NCBI GenBank assembly: GCA_900660155.1
Contig: CABFPE010000308.1
Span: forward strand, 582,015 to 646,014
Direction: 5' to 3'
Origin: Hofstenia miamia
Taxonomy: Eukaryota; Xenacoelomorpha; Acoela; Hofsteniidae
Length of the DNA: 64,000 bases
Shown here: piece after piece, positions 33,345 to 45,739 of the stretch
Numbering within the stretch: position 1 is the stretch's first letter
Layout: every line of letters starts with the position of its first letter
Translations under genes and position numbers: made by a program
The notes under the pieces: model-generated
Told to the model about the DNA's origin: nothing
Seen by the model: only the letters and a program-made list of their open reading frames with translations
Database searches by the model: none

Positions 33345-36130
33345 CTTGAATGGATCATTTTGAAAGATTGATGGTCATAATTTAAGACAGATTTAACGAA
33401 TTTCTGCCATATTTTGTAATAAAAATAAGGTCATATTTTGTATTTTATAGTCAAATTAACCTGAATTATTCGGCATTCAATGTATTTAATTCACTATTCG
33501 CATCCCATGTCACATATGTAATATACTGTATATATATATATGTGTGTATATATAGGGAATAGATAGATAAAAAAATTCGCATAAAGTAAAAACAAACTTC
33601 AAACAAATGGCTCTAGGAATTAAACTTCTCGAATATTGACAAATAATCATGTTACGTTTCAAGCTCGTATGCCCGGTACGGGCCCTATTCTGGGGATTTA
33701 TTTTCTGAAAACAAAATAGTTGAAGCTATGGGGTCTTAGACCACTTTATTATATAAAAAAAGTTAATACATCTAAACACCTCAAACACAGAAATAATCAC
33801 AAATTTTCCCATAAAAGGTAATGCCACTTACCGATAAATGTGGCAATATCTGCTTAGCTTGACGATTAAACAATAAAGTGCTTTTTGTTGAGCGGAGGGG
33901 TACTAAATAATCTCTAGCTGTACATCACTAAGTAATGGTAATGCTGTTGTGGTGCATTACGTGCAGGTCCACTTTAGATTAGGAATTTCTTAGTTTTTGA
34001 TACGTTCAATCCAATACAGATCATGTTGATGCATTTCTTTCGCTTAAAAATGAGGCTTTGAATATTGACCTCCTTCAACCGAAAACCTTTTTGTTGCTAC
34101 TTTTGATTAAGTGTCAAATCAATTGCGTGATTTTTAGCCTTGTAAGCTCGCACCTGATTATACAATTCAATTTTACATGACTTCTCAAAAAACGTATTTT
34201 AGGGGTAAGGTTAGGGGTTAGGGCAGGACATTACAATAGAATACCTTTTCAAAATTGTGGTTCATAATTACCCTTTTTCAAAAGATGTTAATAATAAGCA
34301 AGTAAAAGAATATATATATATATCCCTTGCCTAATACATCTCATTAAATATTATAATCAAAATAATTGGTATTTTCTGCAAAGCAGCTTTAAGTACACTC
34401 CTGGCCCCAGCCCACAAAAAATAAGCAACATCAGTCAAACGTTGGCATATTCTTGCTGCTAAGCCATATTCACTCAAACATACATACTTAACCTTTATGT
34501 TTGGTTGATTTCAATTTAACGAGTGAGAGAAAGTCATACTTGGAGATTTGCTTAATTTATTTAGATCATTGCTATCGATGTCTGAGTCACCATCTGTGCA
34601 TTGAATCACTATAAAGACGAGGTGGAGATTTAGAGATTTATTAGTGGAAGTAAATGTACGATCTCAAAACCCCACTGCTTACAACTGTCATATTCTACCA
34701 GCCTTTCATTAAAAACTTATTCTTCAATTTCTTTTTCACGGAAAACAGTTGTTTAGATTTTCTACCATCTAGCGTTTCTTGTTGTCAATAGATAGTTGAA
34801 GACAACAAATTCATCAACTCATCGAGCCAGCAAACAAAGCCGTTATCTTCTACAACTGGAACAATTATCTAGAGCTTTCGTATCATAGAGGGCTTTCTAA
34901 CTCAAAATTGCACAAAATTATCTGTCTTAGTATCGTAAACTAATTTAGACAACCCGAAAATTGGGCTGTGTAGCGATCAAAATGATCAAATCAGTAGCAA
35001 GTGTGTCTCTTTGGGCAATGAGTGTTGATATCTTTGTCAGCAGACATTAAAATGCGATCTCGGTCTTACGTGTGATTTAGCCAAAACACCATCAGTTATT
35101 TTTGTTGTTCTTCTTTCGTAAAATGCAGTGGTCTTATTTTAACAATGTTTTTGAAGGCATAGCTTCAGCCAGTGCAAAATATTTCAGATCCTTTACCATC
35201 AATTGTCTGAATTCACTTGAACTATTGGGTATATAGGAGTGGAATTCCCTTTTATCAATACAACATACATGATTCACAAAAAAATAATTTACATACTTTT
35301 TGTTAACAAGAGAAAAGTCAGTAGCACTGAATTTTGAATTTCTGTCTATTTATTTTAACAGCATAATGGCAGGTATATATTTTTAAACATTTCTGACAAT
35401 AAAACACTACGTCATCCATTCCAAGAGGAAAGTGAATAGAAAATCAACCACGATTGCATTGCCTTGCGTTTAATACATGTTGTGAAAAAGTGTCTAGTAC
35501 GAATTAATCGAACAAAGTTTTTAGCAAAACCTGATTTTTTAAGAAAATATTTGCATTTTAAAGGAAAACAGTTTGCAAAAAACATTCGTAGCAATATAAA
35601 AATTTACTTTCAATATGCGAACAATTACTTACGAAATCACGTTGAGGTACTTCTATGCTGTGATATTTGTCTATTTTACCTCTACAGTGCTTGTTTTTCT
35701 ATAATCTTACTATCATTTTGTGAACAACAATTCCATATGACGTCATTTAACACAATTTTCCTGAAATTTTTTTTCAATTCGTCATATTATCTGCAATAAA
35801 TCTAATAGCGTACTTTGAATAGTTTTTGTATATTGAAAGTAACCATATATTCTGGATATGTGGGTTATAGGTAATGAGAAAAGAGCCAATTTGACACATT
35901 TGTAATTGGAGGCGATTATTTTTGAATTTATTTAAATAGAAAAAGCTGTGAAGTGGTGTGAAGTGGATTTAGTTTGGGGATGAAAAATAACATTAATCTC
36001 CACAAAGGTATATGAGTACAAACTGCATCATATTTTGACAATGTAATGATAAATAATGACTTTTAAAAATTCATTAAAACCATTAAATTTTGTCAAATAT
36101 TTATTACTAAATAAATATTTTTTCTTTTTA
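33345..36130. other. Long AT-rich stretch with no recognised gene
   Basis: Contains (TA)n-type runs at 33525-33555 and 34310-34325 and a small hairpin (GCCCGGTACGGGC near 33672). An open stretch on plus at 35464-35799 (111 codons) and one opposite to it show no motif and are probably chance. Confidence 0.45.
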
Positions 36131-36136
36131 TATAGA

Positions 36137-36212
36137 ACTACCGATTGAACGTGAGGAGTTGGATTTTCCGATGTTTAAAAAGGGAAACACGAATTCGACG
36201 TCTAGAAAATAG
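36137..36212 (+). CDS. Possible last exon of an unknown host gene
   Basis: A pyrimidine tract ending TTTTTCTTTTTATATAG at 36136 looks like a 3' splice site. Directly after it, in frame 3, the sequence reads LPIEREELDFPMFKKGNTNS, then TSRK and a stop at 36210-36212. The stretch is clearly richer in G+C and in charged codons than its surroundings, which is unusual for chance here. The first two bases would complete a split codon from an upstream exon that I could not identify. It may also be a chance pairing. Confidence 0.3.
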
Positions 36213-36868
36213 ATAATGAATAACAACACACAATTTCTAATCCATTAATGTAATTCGGGAAATTAAATATTTGAGTGTCTTCTCTATTAATTGAAGAGAA
36301 AAAAAGTGTTTGATGTCTTTGTTATTAGTTCTGCATCTTCCTATGGAAATTATATAAAGTAGAGTTGAGTCAAAATTTTCCAAATCTGAATTTAGAATCG
36401 TTAAACTGGGTCAGTAGCTAAAACCCGCTTTCAGCAATGACTTGCTTAAAATGAGAAGAAATAATGCAACCTGCAAATTCATTATTCAAAAAAAATTTAC
36501 TGTAATCATTTAGTTCAAACATACTCAGTAGAGTTAGTTAACCAAGAATGATGCAATTTGATCTTTGCAAGGTGCCTTCACTATACATTCAAAAAGATAG
36601 CTAAAGTTCACAACAACTAAGATCACCCAACTCATAATTCTGAAGTGTACACAATTTTGTAGATCTTAACAGTTATAATTTCATTTTGAATTCTACTTGA
36701 ATTCCATTAAAATTAATGTCAAAGCTTTTAAATTTGTTAAGTGCTTGCGTTTCTTACTAATACTTTCTAAATATATAGTGTGAATAAAAAACAATTATAG
36801 TATATTCATAAACCTGTACATTACCTTATGTGAGAATAAATATATATAAACAATGTGTATTACACATA
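36213..36868. other. No gene recognised
   Basis: AT-rich spacer; if the preceding exon is real this would include its 3' untranslated region. Confidence 0.4.
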
Positions 36869-36870
36869 TA

Positions 36871-36902
36871 CAATACCGGCCATAAGTATTGAACCACTAA
36901 TC
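36871..36902 (+). mobile_element. Solo Tc1-like terminal repeat
   Basis: After TA, CAATACCGGCCATAAGTATT then GAACCACT: a typical left end of a Tc1-like element. No transposase follows; the LINE sequence begins about 15 bases later. Confidence 0.5.
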
Positions 36903-36916
36903 TTCACAATTTCTAG

Positions 36917-37880
36917 ATGATCCAGCCATTCTTGCAGTCTTTGGATTTCAGCAAAGCATTCGATACAATTCCCCACAAAAAATTACTTGCTAAACTCAGT
37001 AACCTAAAATTACCAAAGGGATTCTTCAAACTCAGTGCTAACTACCTGTCAGATCGTACGTACCGTGTCAAGTTCGGGATGCAGATTAGCAGCCGCAGAA
37101 GCATACGCCGCGCTGTTCCACAAGGGTCGTTCCTAGGATCTGTCCTTTTTCTGCTATATTTGGAAGACCTCCAGTGCTCAACGCCTAATAACATCATGAT
37201 GAAATATGCGGACGATACCTATGCTCTCACGCCGATCCGCTGCAACACTCGACCACTCAATACCGAGTATAGTAATATTCAACGCTTTTGCTACGACAAC
37301 GACGTCGTTTTGAACAAATCTAAATGCAAGCAGATGATTTTCGGAAAATACGATGGCGATTTACCTGAGGACATTTCTATGGTCAGTTCCCTAAAATGTT
37401 TGGGTGTAATACTATCACGCGATTTAAAGTGGAACAATCATATCAGCTACACCACGAGGAAAGCCTCTCAAAGACTATATTGCCTTAGAACTCTAAAAAG
37501 CTGTACTGATAACATCACAATGAATAGCAGCTTTCTTAGCACCATCGTAAGCATTTTGGACTATTGCTCACCAGTCTTCACTGTGCTACCTATTTATCTT
37601 AACGCTAGATTGCAAAGAATCTGTGACAGAGCACAGCGCATCATGACTGGTCACACTGGTGGAGCTGTGATCATAGACTCGCGACGTATCCACCTCGGCG
37701 CTCGTCTTTTCAAAACAGCGGTTTATCATCCCAGTCATGCTTTACATAGTATCCTTCCGGACACATTGCCCTATACCGGGAAATTCCGCGTACGCCGCCT
37801 TACACGCCGACATGCTCGCCAGTTCATTCCTTTTTATAAAAAATATTTTAATAACTAATAAATGTTTTTATAAATATATG
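36917..37880 (+). mobile_element. 5'-truncated LINE with a 313-codon open reverse transcriptase
   Basis: An unbroken frame from the palm domain to the C-terminus. SLDFSKAFDTIPHKKLL carries the first catalytic aspartate, RAVPQGSFLGSVLF is the template-grip block, KYADDTYAL carries the catalytic pair, and VSSLKCLGVILSRDLKWNNH is the primer-grip/thumb block. The end is arginine-rich (RVRRLTRRHARQF). The fingers, endonuclease and ORF1 are missing, so the copy is 5'-truncated, as is common for LINEs. It is much richer in G+C than its neighbours and free of stops, suggesting a fairly recent insertion. The motifs fit the CR1/Jockey/Rex side of the LINEs. Confidence 0.85.
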
Positions 37881-38109
37881 ATTTCTTTCTTCTTCTTTCA
37901 TTTCTGCAATGAAGAATACAATAACTTTGCTATTTATCACAAGGCTCAATTTTGGAATTGTGAATTCAAATTTTTATATGAATTTTTAATGAAAAACATA
38001 GTTTTCATCCTATGTCCTCTGACATGAAACAATTATTGCGTTATCCGCCATTGGGGTATGGCATACCCCAACCAAAGAAACTGCCAATAAAGTACATTGT
38101 TCACAAATA

Positions 38110-38462
38110 TAACGGATAATATAAATGTTTCTTTGAAGAAGGGTTTACATAATATTTACCTTGCCTTGATGCAGCATTAAAATTGGTGGCTTCCTCATGA
38201 ATCAATTATAATTATTCCTGAATTTTATGTACACACATGCATACAATCTTCTTTGAACTGATCTTTCTAGAACATTTTGATTTGCATTCAACATAGAGTA
38301 ACTTATTTTTGCCTCTCGAGAGAGTGACTTCGGTTTGAGTTTATCCTGTCTAATAATTGCTTGCCGACCATTTGATGGCCAGCAATTTTTGGAAATTTTT
38401 ACAAATGGCACCCTCGTATATCTAAATATTCTATATGTATATATATATAAATATATTTTCAA
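38110..38462 (-). mobile_element. Tc1-like transposase N-terminal fragment
   Basis: On the minus strand, SNGRQAIIRQDKLKPKSLSR, then NVLERSVQRRLYACVY: the second helix-turn-helix of a Tc1 transposase (GRP.., then V..RTVRRRL). After a stop, RKPPILMLHQGKVNI matches the RKKPxLTxxHRxxR block that follows. The catalytic core is absent. It lies 3' of the open LINE and ends near one of the GGGG/CCCC palindromes. Confidence 0.55.
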
Positions 38463-38532
38463 TATGTATATACTGGTAAAATACTATATAGTGAAAGTCG
38501 ATAGGCACAGATTTATTTTATATATATATATT

Positions 38533-38564
<32 letters not shown>

Positions 38565-38595
38565 TATAAATATATTTTCAATATGTATATACACA
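38440..38595. repeat. (TA)n runs with a duplicated 30-base word
   Basis: The word TATAAATATATTTTCAATAT followed by GTATATAC occurs at about 38446 and again at about 38564, 118 bases apart and in the same orientation, with (TA)n between them. Confidence 0.8.
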
Positions 38596-38599
38596 GATT

Positions 38600-39480
38600 T
38601 TAGAGCTAGATAACTAATGGATCATGCTTAGCCATTACTTGTGTTATAATTTTTTACAAAATCTTAAATACTAGCTATATATTTACTTTTACTATTAGTA
38701 CAATTTGAAATATTTGTGAAAATATTATTCAAATAAAATGACAAGTAGGAGCAAACATTTTTCTTGTTGAAAATTAAAATAATTTTTTTGAAAGTTTGCA
38801 TTCAAATGTAATCTTAAACAGCCCAGAAATTTTTGAAAAAATTTCGTTATTCTAAATTTTTAAGCACTTATACATGTAGCTCAAAAACTATTAAAGCTAT
38901 GTTCAATCTGAAAGTGGCATTGTGACATCTGACTCTCAAAGTTCTTTGTTGATTCCATGGGCTCTAAACTTTATAAATACATGAACTTTAGTTATGGAGA
39001 GAATTTAAATCTTTTTCAAAAATTTAGAAATTTTCAAAGAAAACGTGTTAATCTTTTCAATAACGTCAGACACAGCAATCCGCTTTAATGATCAGTTTTC
39101 AACATTGTGTTAAAATATGTTTCCCAATTAGGCTTAACCATGCTCCAAAGATTTTCATATTTACTTATAGGATCTGAGAAAATTCTTTTTACATGTGGAA
39201 ACACGTTTTGGCCTTTAAAATGGAAGCTAGGTTGTTTAAGGTTAACCAGCAAAAGTTTCTTTGTGGTATTTTGGATATATGCAGCAATTGTATTTTCTAT
39301 TTTCATAAATTCAATAATTATATTTGTGATGAATGATTTCTTAGCATTCACCACTAGAGGGATACAAAATTTAGTAACAAAATCTTTGGTAATGTTTACA
39401 AAATTGAAATATATACAAAGCAGATTAGCAATACAATTTGATAGTAGCGTTAAATTAATGTGTAGTTGGCAAACCAACAG
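38600..39480. other. No gene recognised; opposing 130-codon frames
   Basis: Overlapping open stretches of 130 codons occur on both strands at 39085-39499. The plus-strand one has two hydrophobic segments (FFVVFWIYAAIVFSIFINSI). Neither has a motif I recognise. Confidence 0.35.
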
Positions 39481-39484
39481 AATT

Positions 39485-40520
39485 CAGAACGTCAATTAAA
39501 TAATACTTTCTTTAATTGGCTACCTATAAAAAACGGAGTACCGCAAGGTACCATTCTTGGACCGCTACTTTCTAACGTATATGTAAACGACATGCAGCAA
39601 TATACGAATTGATGTAGAACAAAATTGTGAAAAATTGAGTAAATATTTTAACGTTCACTAATTAAACAACAACTGTGAAAAAACTGAATTTTGCTCCCTG
39701 AATCTTCAGGGAAAAAGTGCATTACTATCAAATTTTTCACTCATTTTAATAACGCCTCAATCTCTCCCAAAGTATCTTTTAAATACCTAGGCATAAAGAG
39801 AGACTCAAAATTGAGATACAAGCTTCAAGTAAGAGAAATTTTAAAATGCATGGCAATGAGTATTAAAAAAATAACACACGTTGCTGAACACTCACCCTCT
39901 GCCAATGTGATTCAATTATTTCATGCTTTAGTCATCTTAATTATGGAAATACACTTTTTTCAAATTTAAATGAATCATTAATAAAAAAACTTACAATAAA
40001 GTTAAAGTTTAATGTTTGTCAGAAGAACTCCTCCAAAACAAGAAATTACATTTTGTCATCCATGCTGTTTCCAAATCAACTTTTTGATTTTTATATTTTG
40101 ATTCAGTTTTTTAAAATAAAAAACCAATTATCTTCTTATGTTTAAATATGATTTCCAAACTTTTGTCTTAAGCGCAATATAATAACTAATCATTACACTA
40201 TCAATAAATTTCAAAAAAAAATCAAACAACAGTTTTTTATTAAAATGATTAAGAATGCAATTAAGTTTAAAAAAATTGAAAGCATTTATGTTGAAAGAAA
40301 AGTTCATTTTGGGTAAATCATGGCTAGGATTCTATTTAAATAATAAAGATTATACAATAACGAACAACTAATTTCCATAGCCTGAACAGAACAGATTTTC
40401 TAGTACTGTTATTTTTTGTAAATATTATAGTTATTTGTTATAATTCTTGGCGCTATTCAGATAATAACCAGACTTGTGATTAAAGATATTATCTGAATAA
40501 AGATTATCTTATCTTATCTG
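39485..40520 (+). mobile_element. LINE remnant with GATTATCTTATCTT tail
   Basis: Near 39530 the frame reads IKNGVPQGTILGPLL and VYVNDM, from the reverse transcriptase. After loss of the FADD block, VSFKYLGIKRDSKL at about 39770 and a basic tail follow. At 40480-40520 AATAAAGATTATCTTATCTT is the microsatellite-like 3' end of CR1/L2-type LINEs. Broken in several places. Confidence 0.65.
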
Positions 40521-40589
40521 ATTTTAACATAAACTGAAAATACTTGGATCTAAACCGATAACTTTTGGAAATACTTTATTTGTTGTTAA

Positions 40590-41170
40590 GTAATCTTAAA
40601 AGACATTTCTAGCTTTTCATTTTTGTTGTCAATTAGTTAAAAACTATTTCTTAATGTTCTGGAATACTCAGTAAAGCTATAGCTGACTAGTCTTTTATCT
40701 AATATTTCATAAGCAAATCTGTCAAAAGCCTCACTCAAGTCTATTAATGCGACACTATTTTATATGATTTTCTGACTAATAAAAAAAAGAACTTAAAATA
40801 ATAGTACAGCATCGGCTTCTCTAAATCCAAACCGATTCGTAAACAAAATACTGGTTTTTTATATAATTGTTTATTAGATAACTTAGCAAACCCTTCAAAA
40901 ACTTTTTAAAGTGGCTTGGTTATTGAAATTGATCTGTAATTTCTTGGGCCCTTTTAATATAATATCTTTAGTGACAAAAAATAGTATCAATATGCAAAAT
41001 TAACAAAAATGCATTCTATTTTTATTTTAAAATAATATTGAATTCAAAAAACTTTTAAACATATCCCTGAAGTCTCTAAAACTTACAATTTTGTTAATGT
41101 TTTTAAGGTAAATCTTTGTTGATTTTATTGTTCCGAATGCTTTGCCTAGGATTTTTGGACATCATTGAAA
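40590..41170 (-). mobile_element. LINE remnant, opposite orientation
   Basis: On the minus strand: KGPRNYRSISI near 40940, TNRFGFREADAV near 40830 and ALIDLSEAFDRFAYEILDKR near 40745. These are the finger and first palm blocks of a LINE reverse transcriptase, in at least three frames. It faces the 3' end of the preceding LINE remnant (tail to tail). Confidence 0.6.
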
Positions 41171-41174
41171 CCGT

Positions 41175-43640
41175 TTTACTGTATATGACATATAATATTA
41201 AATTATAAATTCGATTAAATGTAATATATAAATTTAGAAAAGTAATATATTGTTACCTGAACTTTTAAAATAGGTCATAAAAATGGTCGAAAGTCAAAAC
41301 TTTTTACAAAAATTCAAGATTTGCATTCTTGAAAATGGTCGCTATTATCGTAAGCGTTAGATATTTACATAGTGCCTAATACATTTGTTTATGAAATTAT
41401 AGGTATACATTGTACATTATGAAAGCATTTCAAATACGAACGAAAGCGCTTTTAGATTGCAAATAACATAATTAATATACACAACTTTACGTTTGAAATT
41501 AGCATATTTATTTAGGTGAAATATTTTCTTTCATTTTTTTCAACCTAGTATAAATGAGTTATATTTAAATATGCTTTGCCATGTTATCAGTGACGTCAAA
41601 CTTGGGGTCTAGGGGGGCTAAAACACCCCCTGTTTCTTGAAAGCTGAAATTTGTGAATATAATGTCATTAAGTTTTTTAATTTTCTCTTTTTCTCATTCT
41701 CATTGCATTGTAACACTAATTATTATGCAATTATTACAGTAACTACTATACTTTTAAAAGAACTTCCAAATTTATTATGTTAGAAAAATTCCAATAAGTT
41801 ACTGAAATTTTTTATATCAATGCTTGCAGTAATTATTCATGCTACAACTGTTTTTTTATACCCAAGTAAACATTTTGGCTATAAACTGAATTGTTGAGTA
41901 ATTTCAGCAAAAGTAGAATAATGAATGTTGAAAATTTTTTCCCAAATTTTAAGTGTTAAATATTGAAAATTTTGCAAAACAAACCTTTTGTCATTATCAC
42001 ATCAAGAAATGTCCTACATTCCCTCAGATTTGAAGTATATTTCTGGAAAGAGGCTGCATTTAGATATGAGAAGTAACCTAAAAAACTGAGACTTTCGGGC
42101 ATTATTAAAATAAAATAACCAATCCAAAATAATTTTTGCTAAACATAATTCCACTTTTTTTGAATTGGCGAATATCTTAACTCAGGCAACTGTTGCAGGA
42201 TTTCATATATGGAATTGAAAATATTATTTATAAAAATTAATTATTTACAAATTAATTTTCTGTTTTTGCTTAGTCAATGTGTATGACTTATAGCATAAGA
42301 AAACTAAAAACACTAAGAGAATGCTGCAAACAGAATATTTGTGAAAAGACTCTGGACTGATAGCTAATTTTTACAAGAAATTTTTTTTCATGAAAGTTTA
42401 CTTGCGCACAGAAAAATTTCAATTTTTGTTTGAATTTTTTACGAAATGTTTTACACATTATCAAAATGAATATCTAGTATATTTACTAGTAGCTTGAACA
42501 ATGAAATTTATTCAAGGAAACATGCTAAATATTGAAATTGTGGGGGATTATAAACAAATGCCAGTGACTAAAAATGTACCAGTATAATCAAGGCCAAAGC
42601 ATTGTCAAAATTGTCATGCACTTATCTCCAAACCTATTGGATATTTGGAGCCATAGACACATCAATTGGTGATTGCGCTCGAAAACAATGTTGAAATTAA
42701 CTAAAGCGTATTGCTCTGGTTGAAATGCTTGAAAATTTCGATGTTTTAAAGCAGTTAAATACTCTCTATGCCTAATGTTCCTGTAATTCTAAAGCTTATG
42801 ACTCATGGGGACTTGATCAAGCGAGGCTTATACCATATTTGAAAATCGCGACATTCTCTATACAGTGGTGCTTCTGATTTTGTGAGTTACCAACGCTTAA
42901 ATTTTTTTCAAGAAATAATAAATATTAATAAGAAATTCCAAAGCTGTTTAAGGTTAATGGTAATTAATTCTTTACACTTGCTAACATAAAAAATTTTTCA
43001 AGGGTCAAGCACCTCTAATTTTTAAGGGGCTTGGTGCTACTGCATGTTATTCTAATACAATGTATTTTATATTTGCACCAGATAGACTTTTACATCAATA
43101 AAAAACCTTTAAAGAAACACAGATATTTAGATTAGCATTTAATGCATCGTTAATAAAAAATATTCACCTTATCACTATACAGAAGTAGAAGTATTTAAAA
43201 AAATTCTAAGTAAATTAGCAGTGCATTGCAAATTTATATTCTATTTGAAACTTCTTGTATAGAAAATTGATGTATAACTATTGGTTAACATATAGTCCAA
43301 TCAGATTGAAACTGATAACTAAATTCCTAATTTCAAAATTTTCCATTGAATCCACACTAATTCCATAGAACTGGATTAGACTGCATAATATTCAAAATAG
43401 AAACCCTATAATGCCTTATAGCCCTGTAAAAACTGTATATGATGCAAGCAGTATTATGAAACTGTCTATTTTCAAAAGGTTCCTCATGCAGTTACAGGCA
43501 ATCTGATTAATAAGACAACCCAATCAATGATTACTACCGGCACTACCGGATCAACCACATTAAATCTTATTTCTCTTTTATGACACATTTGGTTTGTCTT
43601 GATATAGTTTCAATTATCAATCGGCTCAACCGTCAAAATT
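41175..43640. other. AT-rich stretch with no recognised gene
   Basis: At 41588 CAGTGACGTCAAACTTGGGG and the following GGGGGGCTAAAACACCCCCT look like a hAT-type element end, but no partner was found. Nothing else supportable. Confidence 0.4.
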
Positions 43641-43780
43641 TTCCGCGGATGGCTGACCTAAAATATGTCGGCGGCGGCTCAGTCGGCTGGCGCCAAGCTC
43701 TACTTGGAGGAGGGGGCGCCCATCCGCCACCTCCTTGGCTTAGCCCTTGCCCCACGCTTTCCACCTAACTTCTTCAATGT
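43641..43780. other. G+C-rich island of unknown nature
   Basis: About 130 bases of strongly G+C-rich, CpG-containing sequence in an otherwise AT-rich region. It contains GGCTCAGTCGG, similar to a tRNA A box, but no B box follows at tRNA spacing. Open on plus in two frames, though low in complexity. It may be a fragment of a SINE or of a transferred repeat. Confidence 0.35.
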
Positions 43781-43869
43781 CTCCATCTGCTTCAGTAATG
43801 ATTTTCTTTTAACTAAAATAAAAATAGTGCTATGGCATTCCTTTTAAGCTATTTTGTAATAAATGCACA

Positions 43870-44640
43870 CCTCTGGCATGAGACGAAATTGTCCACTAAT
43901 GGTTTTCTTTAATAATATTTAGAAAAAATAGTGCTGGGCTTCATATTTAACTGATTTTGATGTACTAAATCATCTTCAGATATAAAAAATGTGTGGGAAT
44001 TTATAAATTTACAATCGACTACACTTAATATAACAGATATTTCATGCATGCTCTAAAATAAATGTAGAAAAGAACTAGTATTTTTCTGTTTGTTTAATAA
44101 TTTCGACTTTTCGGCATGGTTAATAAATATTGCTTCTGCGATTTTAGTATTAGAGGTTTTCATGATTATATCAAAATTTTCTGATCTTGGTTCATGTATA
44201 TCTGTATACACTTCTGATCTTAGGTGTCCCAAAATGTGTTTATTAATTCTTGTTATAAAATATCGCTCAGTTTCTTCGATATAGAAATATTTACATTCTG
44301 CACAATCATATTTACATACAATTGAAAAACTAGACATTTTTGGATATTATCTTTGTTCGGGAAAATATCTTTAAACAGTATAATATTAGTGTTATCATTG
44401 ATTTCTTAAGTGCTTTATTAATGGTCGAAACATTTGATTTAAGTTTTTTAATTTTTGAATCGGTGTATGGTAGTTTCAAATAAATAGCTTTCAATACGTC
44501 TCTTACTTCATGTCCTTTATATGGAGATAGAGAAAGTGGATTCCAAATATGATAAAGCATAAATGCCTTCTGGTCGACCAGAGACCATGATGCTGTCTGC
44601 CTAAATAGAGTACAAATAACTATTTTACAATCTGAGCATC
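43870..44640 (-). mobile_element. Penelope-like element, 3' part with GIY-YIG domain
   Basis: On the minus strand from 44560: YLKLPYTDSKIKKL, the region preceding the nuclease. After a frame change comes SIVCKYDCAECKYFYIEETE then RYFITRINKHI, the GIY-YIG nuclease of Penelope-like retroelements (here FYIEET where SYIGQT is usual). It ends IFINHAEKSKLLNKQKNTSS. Downstream, GAAGATGATTTAGTACATC near 43970 (minus strand) belongs to its 3' tail. The reverse transcriptase is missing. The glycine of the YIG motif is replaced by glutamate, so the nuclease is probably dead. Confidence 0.7.
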
Positions 44641-44644
44641 TGCA

Positions 44645-45255
44645 TTATTATATTTATTTAGAAATAGAGACCATTAAATCATGTAGGGGAGACCATATAT
44701 GCAAATAACTAAAACCCAGGTTAGGGCTAATCTTATCACTTTTTGTTTATGTATTCAACACTAAAATATTATGACCAAAATGCTACATTCCATGCAAATG
44801 TCAGTTTTGAAAATCAGTTGATTTTTTATGATTAATATCATCAATAATTTTCAAATATGCTTGCAACTTCTCACAATAAAGTTTTTGAGTTACAAAAATT
44901 TCAGACCCCTAACCTTAATATTTCAATATTTCAATTAAAGATTATATTTATACAGTGATAAATAATTTACATAAAACCAAGTGAAAATATAAAAAACAAT
45001 TTTTAAAATTATTAATCAAAACACAAGCGGTTTATAAATGTCAAATATGACATTTTGATTCAAATCATGCCAATGGAGAAGGTAGTCTACTATTTCGCAT
45101 TTAATAAACTAATAAGAAATTATGCTGAGCCTTTACTATTAGCATCAGCAATTCATATATAGCTAAAGCAGTCTGAAATCTATCTGGCTCAGAACAAGTT
45201 CCAATCAGATAATAAAGGTGAGATTTTCAAGTACATTTGACAAAAATAAAAATAA

Positions 45256-45299
<44 letters not shown>

Positions 45300-45730
45300 G
45301 ACTTAGCAATGTAAAGGCGCATTGGGCCATAAACATTGTAATTTGATGTAAAGGTGAAGATTTTCTGACCCCATGCGCACTGGGTTTCACGTGAAGCCCA
45401 TGTGGGAATGCCTACACCAACAAAAATTTGAAAGAAGTCAGCTAGCAGAATTCCCGCAACAAAAATTATCAGAGAAAATGCGTTTTCTAGCATGCAAAGC
45501 ATAAACTTTTTGTTCTCATTAGGGAAACAGTATTATGAGTTTAAAAATATAAAATATATGACCTATACTTTATCAAACATGACTTTTAATAGATTTTGCA
45601 TTAAATGGATTTCAGTTAAAACATTAATATCATATTCAGTTTATTGTAATGGGAAACCTACATATTTTTGATGTTCATAATGCTATATTTGAAGTTTTTG
45701 TTTAGGAAATTGATTATAATTATGAATATG
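44645..45730. other. No gene recognised; (TA)n at 45258-45297
   Basis: AT-rich spacer. Next to the (TA)n lies a somewhat G+C-richer block (45300-45420) whose minus strand is open for 91 codons (reading GVGIPTWASRETQCAWGQK); I do not recognise it. Confidence 0.4.
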
Positions 45731-45739
45731 CAAATTTTA

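Noticed and set aside
35412-35799. Opposing open frames of 60 and 111 codons
   Set aside because: No recognisable domain; AT-rich chance opening is the simplest reading.
39085-39499. Overlapping 130-codon frames on both strands, the plus one with hydrophobic segments that recall a chemoreceptor
   Set aside because: No motif, no splice structure, and both strands are equally open; the resemblance is too weak.
43665-43700. tRNA gene or tRNA-derived SINE at GGCTCAGTCGG
   Set aside because: No B box or cloverleaf at the right spacing.
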